Of a stretch of DNA of 39,648 nucleotides, positions 28,322 to 36,537 are shown in pieces. The stretch covers positions 1-39,648 of the forward strand of contig CAINCZ010000162.1 in the NCBI GenBank assembly GCA_903847195.1. Direction: 5' to 3'. Position 1 is the first letter of the stretch. The number at the start of each line of letters is the position of its first letter. The translations under genes and the position numbers were made by a program. The DNA comes from an uncultured Acidobacteriota bacterium (GTDB taxonomy: Bacteria > Acidobacteriota > Terriglobia > Terriglobales > CAINCZ01). The notes under the pieces are model-generated. The model was not told the origin of the DNA. It saw nothing but the letters and a program-made list of their open reading frames with translations, and did not search any database.

Positions 28322-28807
28322 TTACTTTGTCGGCGGCGTGCCCGTGCCCGTGCCTTCTTCCTTCGCCCCCGGCTTGCGGATGTCGATTCCGCCCTTAAAA
28401 TACGCGCCGTCTTCAATCGAGATGCGCTGCGCAATCAAGTCGCCGGTCAGCGAGCCTTCGTTGCGGATGTCCACGCGGTCGCTGGCTTGCACGTTGCCGC
28501 GCACCTTGCCCAGCACCACGATTTCGCGCGCGGCGATGTTTGCCGATACCACGCCGTTGCGTCCCACCGTCACGCGATTGCCCGGCAGGTTGATCGAGCC
28601 TTCCACGCGGCCATCAATGAACAGCGATTCGCTGCCCGTGACCTCGCCCTTGATGACGAGCGACTTTCCGATCGTTGCCTGATCCTGGCCTCCGATTACT
28701 GCGCTGCGCACCGACTCCGGCGCGGGAACAGCCGGGTTGAAAGCCGGCGTATGCTGCGGCTCGGGGGCCGGAGGAGGTGGGGGCGGCGTCTGAGAGGGTT
28801 TCCACAT
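28322..28807 (-). CDS. bactofilin (polymer-forming cytoskeletal protein)
   Basis: This is a 161-residue protein. A disordered proline-rich head (about 1-30, SQTPPPPPPAPEP) precedes the right-handed beta-helix of the bactofilin/DUF583 family. Repeating turns are seen at TIGKSLVIKGEVTGSESLFIDG, RVEGSINLPGNRVTVG, ANIAAREIVVLGKVRG and GDLIAQRISIEDGAYFKG. The tail is short and rich in Gly, Thr and Pro. Bactofilins polymerise without nucleotides and help shape the cell or place other proteins. The ATG at 28807 (MWKPSQ) has AAGGA about 13 bp upstream. The longer frame above it crosses the divergent promoter region and is not supported. It is divergent from rnr. Confidence 0.88.
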   Translation of the reverse strand: MWKPSQTPPPPPPAPEPQHTPAFNPAVPAPESVRSAVIGGQDQATIGKSLVIKGEVTGSESLFIDGRVEGSINLPGNRVTVGRNGVVSANIAAREIVVLGKVRGNVQASDRVDIRNEGSLTGDLIAQRISIEDGAYFKGGIDIRKPGAKEEGTGTGTPPTK

Positions 28808-29055
28808 GGATTTAACAGTCCTTCCTGCCAAAAATTGACCGTCCACAAAGGGAAGGCGCCCGCCGACTGCCAACTCCGCCCTTCGACCGGGCACGTGCTG
28901 GGGCGCGGACCTCAAATCCTTATACCAGAGATTCGCCCTCGCCGCGAACCACTTCCAAGCCTTAGCATGGATATAGAATGCATCCTCCGGTGCCGTCACG
29001 TGCTGCGCCCGTGGTTGGATGCACAGTCCGCGAACGCTACACCACAAAGGCGAGC

Positions 29056-31611
29056 ATGATTACCGATGCCATGATCCTGCGCTGGCTCGAGCGGCAACCC
29101 AAGCAGTCCGCCGGCTACAAGCAGATGCTTCGTGAACTGCACGCCAAGGGCCATGAGCGGCGCGAACTCGATCGCCGCCTTCAGGCCCTGGTCGCGCGCG
29201 GCGATCTCATCTCCCCCACGCGCGACCGTTACGCGCTGGCCAAACATGCCACCTCGCTTAACCTGATCGTCGGCCATCTCCGCATGCACCGCGACGGCTA
29301 CGGCTTCGTCACCCCCGAGAGCGGTCCGCGCAAGGATTCCATCACCGGCGACATCTTTATCAATCCGCGTGCCGTCGCCAACGCCATGCACGGCGACCGC
29401 GTGCTCGTCGAACTCGCCGCGCGCCGCGATGATGGCCGCTCCGAGGGCCGCATCTCGCGCGTGCTTGACCGCGCGCACCCCACCGTTGTCGGTACCTTCC
29501 ACTACGGGCCGCACCACAACTACGTCGTGCCGATGGATGAAAGAATCCGGCAGGACATCATCATCCCCCAAGGCTCCGAGCGCCCCGCCGCGGCCCCCGC
29601 CTCCACCAGCTCGGCGCGTCCTCGCACTGTCGCCAAACCGCGCACTGCCGCCGACGACGGCAACCGGGTCCTCGGTGAAGAAGCGCGCCGCCGCCAGGTC
29701 GCGTGGGACAACCTGGAAAGCGTGGTCGTCGATGTCGAGATCACCGATTGGCCCGGTCCTACGCAAAATCCGCGCGGCCGCGTCTGCGAAATTCTCGGCC
29801 ACGAAGACGACTTCGGCGTCGATGTCGAGATCATCATCCGCAAGCATCACCTCCCGCATCGCTTCCCACCCGAGGTGATCGCCGAGGCGCAGGACCTGCC
29901 CAAGGTCATCTCCGCCGCCGCGCTGCGGCACCGCCGCGACTTTCGCGCGCTGCCCATTGTCACCATCGATGGCGTGACCGCCCGCGACTTCGACGACGCC
30001 GTCTACGTCGAGCGCCGCGACGACGGCAGCTGGCAGCTGCACGTCCACATCGCCGACGTCGCCCACTACGTCACCGATGAATCGCCGCTCGACATGGAAG
30101 CCCGCCTGCGCGGCACCTCCGTCTACTTCCCCGACCGCGCCGTGCCCATGCTGCCGGTCGAACTGTCCACCGATCTCTGCTCGCTGCGGCCGCACCTCGA
30201 TCGCCTCGTGCTCTCCTGCATCATGCAGCTCGATCCGCAGGGCGAGATCACAAGCTACGAACTCTGCGAAGGCGTCATCCGTTCGGCCGAACGAATGACC
30301 TACACCGACGTACACGGCATCCTCGAAGGCGACGCCCCGCTGCGCCAGCGCTACGCGCCGCTCGTCTCGCACTTCGAGCAGATGCGCGACCTCGCGCTCA
30401 TCCTCAATCGCAAGCGCGAGCGCCGCGGCGCCATCGACTTCGATCTTCCCGAACCTGAGATCGATTTCGACGAGTTGGGCATGATGAAGTCCGTCACCCG
30501 CTCCGAGCGCAACATCGCCCACCGCCTGATCGAGGAGTTCATGCTGTCGGCCAATGAATGCGTTGCCGGTTATCTGGAGAGCCGCGCCATTCCATCGCTC
30601 TACCGCATCCACGAAAAGCCCGCGCCCAACCGCGTCCTCGATTTTGAAAACGTCGCCGCCTCGTTCGGCTACTCGCTCGGCGTCGGCACGCTTCCCGTTA
30701 AGAAATTCAAGTACACCGAAGACCGCCGCCCCTATCGCCGCGATGGACGCAGCGACCGCGGCGGACAGCGCCGTCGCGAGATCGAGATCCCCGAAGACAT
30801 CCACGTCACTCCGCGCATGTACCAGAAGCTGGCGGCCAAGATCGCGGGCACGCCCGAAGAACGCATCCTGTCGTTTCTCATGCTGCGCTCGCTCAAGCAG
30901 GCGCGCTATTCCGAGATCAACGCCGGCCACTTCGCGCTCGCCGCGCCCACCTATACTCACTTCACCTCACCCATCCGCCGCTACCCCGACCTGATCGTTC
31001 ACCGCATCCTGAAAGCCACGCTGCGCAACGATCCCGACGAACTCCAACCCGGCACGCTCGGCGACATTCACGTCGGCAAAGGCGTTCCCGAAGAGAAGCC
31101 GGTAACGCCGTGGTCCAAGCGCGAGCCAGGCCCGGTCCCGCGCCTGCAATCGGCGCACAAGGCCGCCGCAGAAGCCGAGGCCCCCGAGGCTCCCGTGAGC
31201 GAGTCCGAGTTGCACGCCATCGCCGATGAGTCCAGCCAGTCCGAGCGCGGCGCCGACGAGGCCGAGCGCGAGTTGATGGAATGGAAGAAAGCCAAGTTCA
31301 TGGCCGAGCGCGTCGGCGAGGAGTTCGACGGGCTCATCATCTCGGTCACCAAGTTCGGATTCTTCGTCGAGCTGAACGACATGTTCATCGAGGGACTCGT
31401 TCCCCTCGGCTCGCTCGAAGACGACTGGTACCAGTACCACGACACAACCCGCCAGATCATCGGCCAGCGCTCCCGCCGCACCTTCTCCCTTGGCGACCGC
31501 GTGCGCGTGCTCGTGGACCGCATCGACGCCATCGAACGCAAGGTCCAGTTCGCAATCGTGTCGCCCCCGGTCGAGGCCGCTCCTAAAGCCCGGCGCCGTC
31601 CGCGCGCCTGA
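29056..31611 (+). CDS. rnr: ribonuclease R
   Basis: This is an 851-residue 3'-5' exoribonuclease of the RNase II/R family that degrades structured RNA. A winged-helix N-terminus (ILRWLERQPKQSAGYKQMLREL) precedes cold-shock-like RNA-binding domains (about 75-180, GYGFVTPE, GDIFINPR, GDRVLVEL). The RNB catalytic domain has VTIDGVTARDFDDAVYVE at about 304-321, with the metal-binding Asp residues. HFTSPIRRYPDLIVHR and the closing S1 domain (EFDGLIISVTKFGFFVELND, about 755) follow. Two inserts are unusual: an Ala/Pro/Ser-rich piece near residue 175-200 and an acidic Ala/Glu-rich linker (about 685-745) before S1. The ATG at 29056 has AAAGGCGAG upstream, and earlier in-frame residues are not conserved-looking. 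Confidence 0.93.
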   Translation: MITDAMILRWLERQPKQSAGYKQMLRELHAKGHERRELDRRLQALVARGDLISPTRDRYALAKHATSLNLIVGHLRMHRDGYGFVTPESGPRKDSITGDIFINPRAVANAMHGDRVLVELAARRDDGRSEGRISRVLDRAHPTVVGTFHYGPHHNYVVPMDERIRQDIIIPQGSERPAAAPASTSSARPRTVAKPRTAADDGNRVLGEEARRRQVAWDNLESVVVDVEITDWPGPTQNPRGRVCEILGHEDDFGVDVEIIIRKHHLPHRFPPEVIAEAQDLPKVISAAALRHRRDFRALPIVTIDGVTARDFDDAVYVERRDDGSWQLHVHIADVAHYVTDESPLDMEARLRGTSVYFPDRAVPMLPVELSTDLCSLRPHLDRLVLSCIMQLDPQGEITSYELCEGVIRSAERMTYTDVHGILEGDAPLRQRYAPLVSHFEQMRDLALILNRKRERRGAIDFDLPEPEIDFDELGMMKSVTRSERNIAHRLIEEFMLSANECVAGYLESRAIPSLYRIHEKPAPNRVLDFENVAASFGYSLGVGTLPVKKFKYTEDRRPYRRDGRSDRGGQRRREIEIPEDIHVTPRMYQKLAAKIAGTPEERILSFLMLRSLKQARYSEINAGHFALAAPTYTHFTSPIRRYPDLIVHRILKATLRNDPDELQPGTLGDIHVGKGVPEEKPVTPWSKREPGPVPRLQSAHKAAAEAEAPEAPVSESELHAIADESSQSERGADEAERELMEWKKAKFMAERVGEEFDGLIISVTKFGFFVELNDMFIEGLVPLGSLEDDWYQYHDTTRQIIGQRSRRTFSLGDRVRVLVDRIDAIERKVQFAIVSPPVEAAPKARRRPRA

Positions 31612-31851
31612 GCTCTCCTGGGGTCAGCCGCTCGACGGTCGCCGCGGGTTTGCGCACAGGCGCATGCAACCCGAAAGGCCCATGTCGGATACTCACTTCA
31701 GTTGGCTTGGAGTACCGCAAGCGGCCGATGTGACGCTTCATGCGCTTGACAGGATTCAGCGCCAGTAGGCATCTTAGGGACGGCAACTACCTAAACCAAC
31801 TTTCGGGTGCCGCTTCAAAGCACCTTACCTAGGCATACGCCCGAGGCAAGC

Positions 31852-32253
31852 ATGAGCTATGCCGCTGAGCATCGTGCGGCACGAATCCTGATCGCCTCTG
31901 CCGACATCTTCCTTGCCCAATTGCGCAAGCAGGTGCTGGAGCAGCATTTTGCCTCCGCGGTCGATGTCGTCAGCACCCGGAACCGGCAGCACGCGCTGGC
32001 GCTACTGCAAAGCGAAGACTTCCAAGTGCTGCTGTTGTGCTGCTCGCTTACCTCGAAGGCGCACACCGAGTTCGCCGAACTGTACCGCCAGAGAAACTCC
32101 ACCGGCAAGTTGGTGGTTTGTGAAGGCCGTGACCCGGTCTCCTTCACCTACGACGTGATGCTGCCCATTCCGGGCGGCCCCTGCGAACTGCTCGCCGCTA
32201 TGCGGGCAATCTTGCAGCAGCTCGGCATTCCGAACATTGCCAATCCCGAATAG
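31852..32253 (+). CDS. degenerate receiver-like (pseudo-REC) protein
   Basis: This is a 133-residue protein with the alternating strand/helix order of a CheY-like receiver: RILIAS, VDVVST, FQVLLLCCSL, GKLVVCEG and DVMLPIPGG. The usual active-site residues are not there. The acidic pair after strand 1 is SAD, the phospho-acceptor Asp at the end of strand 3 is Cys/Ser, and the Lys after strand 5 is Ile/Pro. It therefore cannot take phosphate in the normal way. Such pseudo-receivers act by protein contacts. No output domain or kinase is adjacent. The ATG at 31852 follows GAGGCAAGC. The 240 bp upstream of it show no gene. Confidence 0.6.
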   Translation: MSYAAEHRAARILIASADIFLAQLRKQVLEQHFASAVDVVSTRNRQHALALLQSEDFQVLLLCCSLTSKAHTEFAELYRQRNSTGKLVVCEGRDPVSFTYDVMLPIPGGPCELLAAMRAILQQLGIPNIANPE

Positions 32254-32399
32254 TCCTAGGCACACGGCCCTTCCCCCCTCGCACTGACCTGCCCTGCGGC
32301 TGCGTCATCCTCTGCGCATGCTCCGCCGCCGGCTGCAGGCTCCGTCGCCCGGCTGGTAAAATCAATTTTTGGGAATCGCACTCAAGGAGCAGGGACGAT

Positions 32400-32672
32400 A
32401 TGCCTCACATGGTGAACTGCGTGAAACTGGGCCGGCAGGCTGAAGGACTCGACGAGCCGCCCTTCGACAGCGAACTGGGCCAGCGCATCTACGCCAACGT
32501 CAGCAAGGAAGCCTGGGAGCAGTGGAGCCACCACATGAAGATGCTGCTCAACGAATACCGCCTGCAGCCGTGGCGTCCCGAGCACCAGGAGTTCATCGGC
32601 CAGCAGATGGAGCAGTTCTTCTTCGGCGCCGGCGCCAAGCCGCCCTCGCAGTTCACGCCCGAGAGCAAGTAG
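32400..32672 (+). CDS. Fe(2+)-trafficking-type protein (YggX family)
   Basis: This is a 90-residue protein with the family order VNCVKLGRQAEGLDEPPFDSELGQ, then IYANVSKEAWEQWSHHMKMLLNEYRL, and EFIGQQMEQFFFG. YggX proteins protect Fe-S clusters from oxidation and bind or move ferrous iron, though the iron-carrier role is debated. The Cys near the start (NCVKL) is the conserved one. AAGGAG stands 11 bp before ATG 32400. A second ATG at 32409 aligns with the usual family start and may be used. It stands alone upstream of tRNA-Pro. Confidence 0.88.
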   Translation: MPHMVNCVKLGRQAEGLDEPPFDSELGQRIYANVSKEAWEQWSHHMKMLLNEYRLQPWRPEHQEFIGQQMEQFFFGAGAKPPSQFTPESK

Positions 32673-32738
32673 CGAATCGCCCCGGCGCGGCTACTTGTTT
32701 TTCCGCGCCCGGGGTGGTGTAGAATATTCCTGACCCCA

Positions 32739-32766
32739 GCACGCCTCCCTCGGGCGTGCAGTTTTA
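32739..32766 (+). terminator. hairpin between the yggX-like gene and tRNA-Pro
   Basis: GCACGCC (32739-32745) pairs with GGCGTGC (32753-32759) and is followed by AGTTTTAG. It may end the yggX transcript, or fold in a leader of the tRNA if transcription starts from the weak TTGTTT/TAGAAT pair at 32695-32725. Confidence 0.4.
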
Positions 32767-32772
32767 GACCGT

Positions 32773-32849
32773 CGGGACGTGGCTCAGCCTGGTAGAGCAC
32801 TCGCTTGGGGTGCGAGGGGTCGGCAGTTCAAATCTGCCCGTCCCGACCA
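32773..32849 (+). tRNA. tRNA-Pro (anticodon GGG)
   Basis: This is a 77-base cloverleaf. The acceptor CGGGACG pairs with CGTCCCG, the D arm is GCTC...GAGC, the anticodon stem CTCGC/GCGAG holds loop TTGGGGT with anticodon GGG, and the T arm is GGCAG-TTCAAAT-CTGCC. The discriminator A and the CCA end (32847-32849) are encoded. The 3' end of the gene abuts a mobile element and is a likely attachment site. The gene remains complete. Confidence 0.96.
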
Positions 32850-34268
32850 TTCTTTTGTTTTCGCCCTTTTGAAGATCAAGTCGAACGGCTTTCTATAAGA
32901 AGGATAGACACTTACGCCGTCGATCTCGCAGTTCAAAAGTACTTTTCGCAGCAGTTCCGCTTGTTCTGCGGGTTTCCGCGTAACATACAGAAAATAAGCT
33001 TTGTTCGCGAGTTCTAAAATCCTCTGCGCTGACAGCACGCGGTCTTCGCAGTTTGTCTCCTTTAGCCCAGTAATCGCCATCTGAATCTGTCGTTCTTCAG
33101 AGCGCCAATCCGCCATCTTGCGTTCCCAGAAGTCCGCCGGGATTTTGCCGTCCAGTTTATCGGTGTACGCCTGATCCATGCGACGGCGGATTCCCGTGAG
33201 GCGCTGCTCTAACTGTTGTCCCTGGGCTTTGGCTTCCCGTTCCACGCACTGGCAGTCCTGGGCGAGCGATTCCTGCATTTGGGCGAGGACGTCATCTGGG
33301 ATGTGAATGTCTTTCAGGACCTGCCCCAATTTTTCGGAAATCTGCTCTTCGCGGAAGCGCGGCAGATCACATTTGCCCCGATACCCACTGCAACGGTAAT
33401 AGACGTATTTCGCCTTCTTCAATTCTGCCGTCACAGTGCAGTGGTCATGGGCGCAGGTCATCAGGCCGCGAAATGCGATGTCTTGTTTTCCGTATTTGGG
33501 TTTGTTGGGACCGCGCATCACCGCCTGCACAGTTTCGAAAAGTTGCGGTGTGATGAACGTCTGGTGCTTGCCCGAATACACCTTGCCGCTCCACTGGAAT
33601 TCACCGAGGTAGAAGCGATTATTCAGAATCGTGTGCAAGTATGCCCGGTTGATAATTTTTCCGGTTTCCGTGCGAATGGCCGTTCGCAACGTCGCAAGCG
33701 AGTGTTTTCCCGAGGCATATAGCTCGAAAATCCGCATCACAATCGCGGCGTTTTCCGGGTGAGGTTCGACCTTGCGATCAGCCTTGTTATTCCGGTAACC
33801 CAACGGAGCTCGTCCCGGATAAATGCCCTGCTCGGCTTTCTCCCGCATTCCTTTAATGACTTCTTCCCGGAGATTCTCGACATAGTTGCGGGCAATCAGC
33901 AGATGGAGGCCATGCGCAAGTTTGTCCTGCGAACGAGAGTTTTTCGAAAGAACCTGGTTCTCTTTTACGAAATGAATTTCCGCGTCCAAATCTTCCAGGG
34001 TCACCGCATCGCGGAAGTTCCGATAAAGGCGGTCGGTCTTTTCGACCAAAACCACTCGGCATTTCCGGGAACGTTTTAGGAATTCAATCATTTTCCCGAA
34101 GTGCTTCCTGCCAGTACTTTTCGCCGTTTCTACGTCGATGAACTCCTCGGCGATTTCGATGCCGTTCCGGGAAGCGTATTCATGCAGCAGCTTCAACTGC
34201 GCTGGAATTGAATAGCCTTCCTGTTCCTGCTCTCGGCTGGAGACGCGGGCATATAAGACAGCGTTCAT
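32784..34268 (-). CDS. large serine recombinase (site-specific integrase)
   Basis: This is a 494-residue recombinase. The N-terminal resolvase domain has the nucleophile Ser10 in VLYARVSSREQ and the Arg motif KTDRLYRN. The Recombinase domain follows (GIYPGRAPLGYRNN, HTILNNRFYLGEF), then a zinc ribbon (TCAHDHC...YRCSGYRGKCDLPRF) and a long coiled coil (about 370-450). The frame continues past the expected end, through SGRADLNCRPL to its stop inside the antisense strand of tRNA-Pro, so about 20 C-terminal residues come from the tRNA gene. The ATG at 34268 begins the catalytic domain and overlaps the previous stop (ATGA). It probably moves the element in and out of the tRNA site, although serine integrases seldom use tRNA genes. 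Confidence 0.9.
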   Translation of the reverse strand: MNAVLYARVSSREQEQEGYSIPAQLKLLHEYASRNGIEIAEEFIDVETAKSTGRKHFGKMIEFLKRSRKCRVVLVEKTDRLYRNFRDAVTLEDLDAEIHFVKENQVLSKNSRSQDKLAHGLHLLIARNYVENLREEVIKGMREKAEQGIYPGRAPLGYRNNKADRKVEPHPENAAIVMRIFELYASGKHSLATLRTAIRTETGKIINRAYLHTILNNRFYLGEFQWSGKVYSGKHQTFITPQLFETVQAVMRGPNKPKYGKQDIAFRGLMTCAHDHCTVTAELKKAKYVYYRCSGYRGKCDLPRFREEQISEKLGQVLKDIHIPDDVLAQMQESLAQDCQCVEREAKAQGQQLEQRLTGIRRRMDQAYTDKLDGKIPADFWERKMADWRSEERQIQMAITGLKETNCEDRVLSAQRILELANKAYFLYVTRKPAEQAELLRKVLLNCEIDGVSVYPSYRKPFDLIFKRAKTKEWSGRADLNCRPLAPQASALPG

Positions 34269-34459
34269 CGTTTGGTGCCTCCACTCGGTTTTTGCGGGCC
34301 CTTTTTCGCTGACGGTTCGGAGTGCTTCGCCCATCGGGCCTGAGCTGCCTTTCGTGCCAATTCGCTTCGCCGCTCGGGGGAGAGGTTGCTCTTCCGCTTG
34401 TTGCCCCCGATCCTTCCCTGTTCTTGAAAGAACTCGCGTATCTTGTCGGGCAATCTCAT
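34265..34459 (-). CDS. small basic protein coupled to the recombinase
   Basis: This is a 64-residue protein rich in Lys and Arg. It has a helix (LPDKIREFFQEQG), then GRIGGNKRKSNLSPERR and SELARKAAQARWAKH, and a disordered Lys/Pro/Gly tail. The GG..R....S.ERR...ARKAAQARW pattern recurs in small proteins of several soil bacteria, but I know no assigned function. Nucleic-acid binding, or a role as recombination directionality factor, would fit its place between rep and the recombinase. The ATG at 34459 is chosen. TTG 34468 would add three residues. It overlaps the recombinase start by 4 bp. Confidence 0.6.
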   Translation of the reverse strand: MRLPDKIREFFQEQGRIGGNKRKSNLSPERRSELARKAAQARWAKHSEPSAKKGPQKPSGGTKR

Positions 34460-34493
34460 AGGAACCAAATTATGCTTACCCCCTACGGAGTTG

Positions 34494-35480
34494 TCAAGCA
34501 GCCAATTGTCGGGCTACCGATTCTCGGTAATGCCGTACGAGGGCTTCCCGCGAGAACGCGACTTCTGCCGCATCATCGCGCAACAAATACGGTTCAAGCT
34601 TTCCCCACAATCTGGCCCCCTGGCCGTGCGAGCGCGAATAGACATAACGCTTCGCAAAATGAAGACCCTGTTCCCGGATCAGCCGCTGCGTTTTTTCGAT
34701 CATGCACTCCATCGCGTAACTCACGCCCGTAATGCTTGGCGGGACTGGCATGTAAAGAAATCGCATATGCTCAAACGGATCGAATTCGGCAGCGTTCGCT
34801 CGTAGGGCGGCTACCGTGCGCAGCGGCTCGGGCACCCTTCCTGCCGCCATTACCCGTTCAACGCGGGTGAGAATTCGAGGGGAATCCGGTGGAATTCGGA
34901 AGACCTCCTCGAAGCATGGAAGTTCCTGGTCGGGCGAACAGCGCTTCACGATGCGTGCATACTGCGCTCGGTATTCGGACATTTTGTCGTAGACGCGCGT
35001 AACATTGGGGCGTTTGCCGAAGTAGATCGTCTCCAGTCGCGCTCGGCCCATTTCGATGATCGTGCCTTCGGATTTCGCCATCTCTGAGTGATGCCGTTTC
35101 CACTTCACTGACGTTGCCTGCCGAAACCAACTGACAGGCACGTTGGGAACGTCCGCTGCGCAATCGACGCGGGTCACTTCGCAGCGAAGGGCGTTTAGGG
35201 CGAAAATCTGCTCGACTTCGTTCACCATTCGCGAAAACGGCATAGTGCCGGTGTCGAGGAGTTCGAGTTTGTGCGTGGGGACTTTCCCCCGTTTACTCCA
35301 CAAGTGAAGAGCGGCGTCGTAACCGTAGGGCTGCAAATTGGCGAACAGTTCGTAATAGCGGCTGCGCTGGAAGGGACCTTTAGGATCATTCAGAAGCTGG
35401 GTGAATATGCGACCGAATTCCGGGGAAAAAGGCGGCCCGCTCCGGTGGTGAGGAATTCGGACTTCGAGCTTATCGATCAC
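34494..35480 (-). CDS. replication initiation factor, Rep_trans-like
   Basis: This is a 328-residue protein. Visible blocks are an N-terminal domain (IDKLEVRIP, YYELFANLQPYGYDAALHLW), the motif CEVTRVDCAADV at about 100-111, and ETIYFGKRPNVTRVYDKMSEY at about 150-170. The order R-x-D...D, then TIYFG, then R-x-YDK is that of Rep_trans proteins (pT181 RepC, ICE relaxase NicK, CTX phage RstA), which nick double-stranded DNA through a Tyr and start rolling-circle replication. The GTG start has AGGAG 10 bp upstream. It is the first gene of the rep-basic protein-recombinase set and lies right beside the inverted-repeat array. I am fairly sure of the family and unsure whether it acts as replicase, relaxase or both. 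Confidence 0.7.
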   Translation of the reverse strand: MIDKLEVRIPHHRSGPPFSPEFGRIFTQLLNDPKGPFQRSRYYELFANLQPYGYDAALHLWSKRGKVPTHKLELLDTGTMPFSRMVNEVEQIFALNALRCEVTRVDCAADVPNVPVSWFRQATSVKWKRHHSEMAKSEGTIIEMGRARLETIYFGKRPNVTRVYDKMSEYRAQYARIVKRCSPDQELPCFEEVFRIPPDSPRILTRVERVMAAGRVPEPLRTVAALRANAAEFDPFEHMRFLYMPVPPSITGVSYAMECMIEKTQRLIREQGLHFAKRYVYSRSHGQGARLWGKLEPYLLRDDAAEVAFSREALVRHYRESVARQLAA

Positions 35481-35521
35481 CGGCTAGACTCCTCACCGCA
35501 GGAGTCGGGTTTGTGAGTGAC

Positions 35522-35774
35522 ACGACAATTTGTCGTAAGTTGCAGGCTTATTAGACAGGGCCTGCAACTGAACCGGGCTCCGCTGCGCTCCGCCCGGCGC
35601 GGGGTTCCACCCCGCACCCCGGGCCGGTTTTCTGTCCTAACCCGCAGTCTTGGCTGGTATCGAGTCCGGGCAGCAGCCTTGCAGGGCACCGCGTGCGGTA
35701 TAAGTCGCGGGTCGGAGACCGGCCAGGAACCGTTGCCCGCTCTGCTCGCGCGATGCCCTGTAAGGCTGCTGCCC
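35522..35774. other. array of inverted repeats, candidate replication origin or structured RNA
   Basis: Five inverted repeats occur in about 250 bp with no gene. They are ACGACAA-T-TTGTCGT at 35522-35536; a 10-bp stem AGTTGCAGGC/GCCTGCAACT at 35538-35569 with a 12-base loop; CCGGGC/GCCCGG at 35573-35597; GCGGGGT-TCC-ACCCCGC at 35599-35615; and arms 35668-35688 and 35754-35774 (21 bp, one mismatch) around 65 bases that include GGTC-GGA-GACC. The array starts 42 bp upstream of rep and ends 3 bp after the GIY-YIG stop. Rolling-circle initiators usually nick hairpins close to their own gene, so an origin is a good guess. A long terminator-like RNA is an alternative. Confidence 0.6.
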
Positions 35775-35777
35775 AAC

Positions 35778-36092
35778 CTAGTGTCCTCGCTTGTGTGCGT
35801 GTGGCCCGGAGCACATCGGACACAAATTACGCAGCGCATAACTGCGTTTGAGCCGCTGCTCGAAGAATCCGTCTTTGCGCCGCCACAGGCGCACGACGCG
35901 CCAAGCAATGCCGCGCTTGCTCACGGCCGCCAGTAAAGGCGCGCCTCGGCCTGCCCGATGCGCCTTCACTCGCTCGGCTACGTTTGTGCTGAATCCCATG
36001 TAGTGCTGCGCGCCGTGGTAGGGCCGGGCGAAATGCACCAGGTAGACCGAGCCGATCACGTGTCCGTGCCGCCGATGGTTGAAGAACCGCAT
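35778..36092 (-). CDS. GIY-YIG nuclease-domain protein
   Basis: This is a 104-residue protein. The GIY-YIG core appears as SVYLVHF (residues 15-21) and HYMGFS (30-35), with the catalytic Arg41 in VAERVKAHRAGRG and the metal-binding Glu78 in FFEQRLKR. A Cys pair (CPMC, 91-94) with His residues behind it may bind zinc. This small form is known from actinobacteria and acidobacteria and has no assigned target. The ATG at 36092 overlaps the previous stop (TAATG). It is the last gene of a four-gene operon. Confidence 0.72.
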   Translation of the reverse strand: MRFFNHRRHGHVIGSVYLVHFARPYHGAQHYMGFSTNVAERVKAHRAGRGAPLLAAVSKRGIAWRVVRLWRRKDGFFEQRLKRSYALRNLCPMCSGPHAHKRGH

Positions 36093-36274
36093 TAGAATGG
36101 CGTCCTTTCCGTGAGCACGATGTAACGCCTCTGGCTCATCCCACGCGGCACACGGCTAATCAGCCAACCGCCGCGCCTCTTGGCTTTGCGTTCCGCCCTG
36201 TCCTTTTCGCTAAAGGAACCGTGGAACATGTAGGCATACCCCTCCCCTGCCGGTTTCTTCCGCTTGCGTCTCAT
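36092..36274 (-). CDS. small basic hypothetical protein
   Basis: This is a 60-residue protein with a basic head (MRRKRKKPAGEG), then YMFHGSFSEKDRAERKAKRRGG and RRYIVLTERTPF. Aromatic and glycine positions around HGSF and RYIVLT suggest a compact beta fold, but I do not recognise a family. It is coupled by overlap with both neighbours (ATGA at 36271-36274 and TAATG at 36092), so it is very likely expressed with the zinc and GIY-YIG proteins. Confidence 0.55.
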   Translation of the reverse strand: MRRKRKKPAGEGYAYMFHGSFSEKDRAERKAKRRGGWLISRVPRGMSQRRYIVLTERTPF

Positions 36275-36537
36275 GCTGTCTCCTTATCAGGAAGTGAATG
36301 GTTGAGCGCGGCGTCAGAATGGCCCGCCATCGCTGTATACGCCGCGCTGAGCGGTCGAGTTAGGCCCGCTGGTGCAGCAATGGCAAGCTGCGAGAGCAGC
36401 AGCCCGAAGCACAAACCGCAGAATGGAACCGAAGCCGTACATTTCTGCTGCCGCTTCGTTCTGCCGATGGTCGACAGGAGGTAGCAGACTGAGAAATCCG
36501 CTGGAGTACCGCATTGACTACACAACTTGGCGACCAT
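36271..36537 (-). CDS. zinc-binding hypothetical protein
   Basis: This is an 88-residue protein with six Cys in the first half (Cys6, 9, 18, 33, 40, 43). They form the pattern CSQC...FSVCYLLSTIG...RQQKC...VPFCGLC, which could hold one or two zinc ions. The end is Ala/Leu-rich and may be a helix. I have no family name. The ATG lies inside the end of the 55-aa gene (20-bp overlap), and its stop overlaps the next start. Confidence 0.55.
   Translation of the reverse strand: MVAKLCSQCGTPADFSVCYLLSTIGRTKRQQKCTASVPFCGLCFGLLLSQLAIAAPAGLTRPLSAAYTAMAGHSDAALNHSLPDKETA

Noticed and set aside
28996..30960. 654-codon minus frame opposite rnr
   Set aside because: Shadow frame. The RNase R motifs are on the other strand.
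31640..31710. Possible cyclic-di-GMP riboswitch upstream of the pseudo-receiver (GCGCACAGG...CCCGAAAGG)
   Set aside because: Only short pieces resemble the GEMM consensus. The second conserved arm (ACGCAAAGCC) and the pairing partners are absent.
35517..35936. Overlapping frames on both strands across the inverted-repeat array
   Set aside because: Composition follows the palindromes, no motif, and they overlap the GIY-YIG gene.
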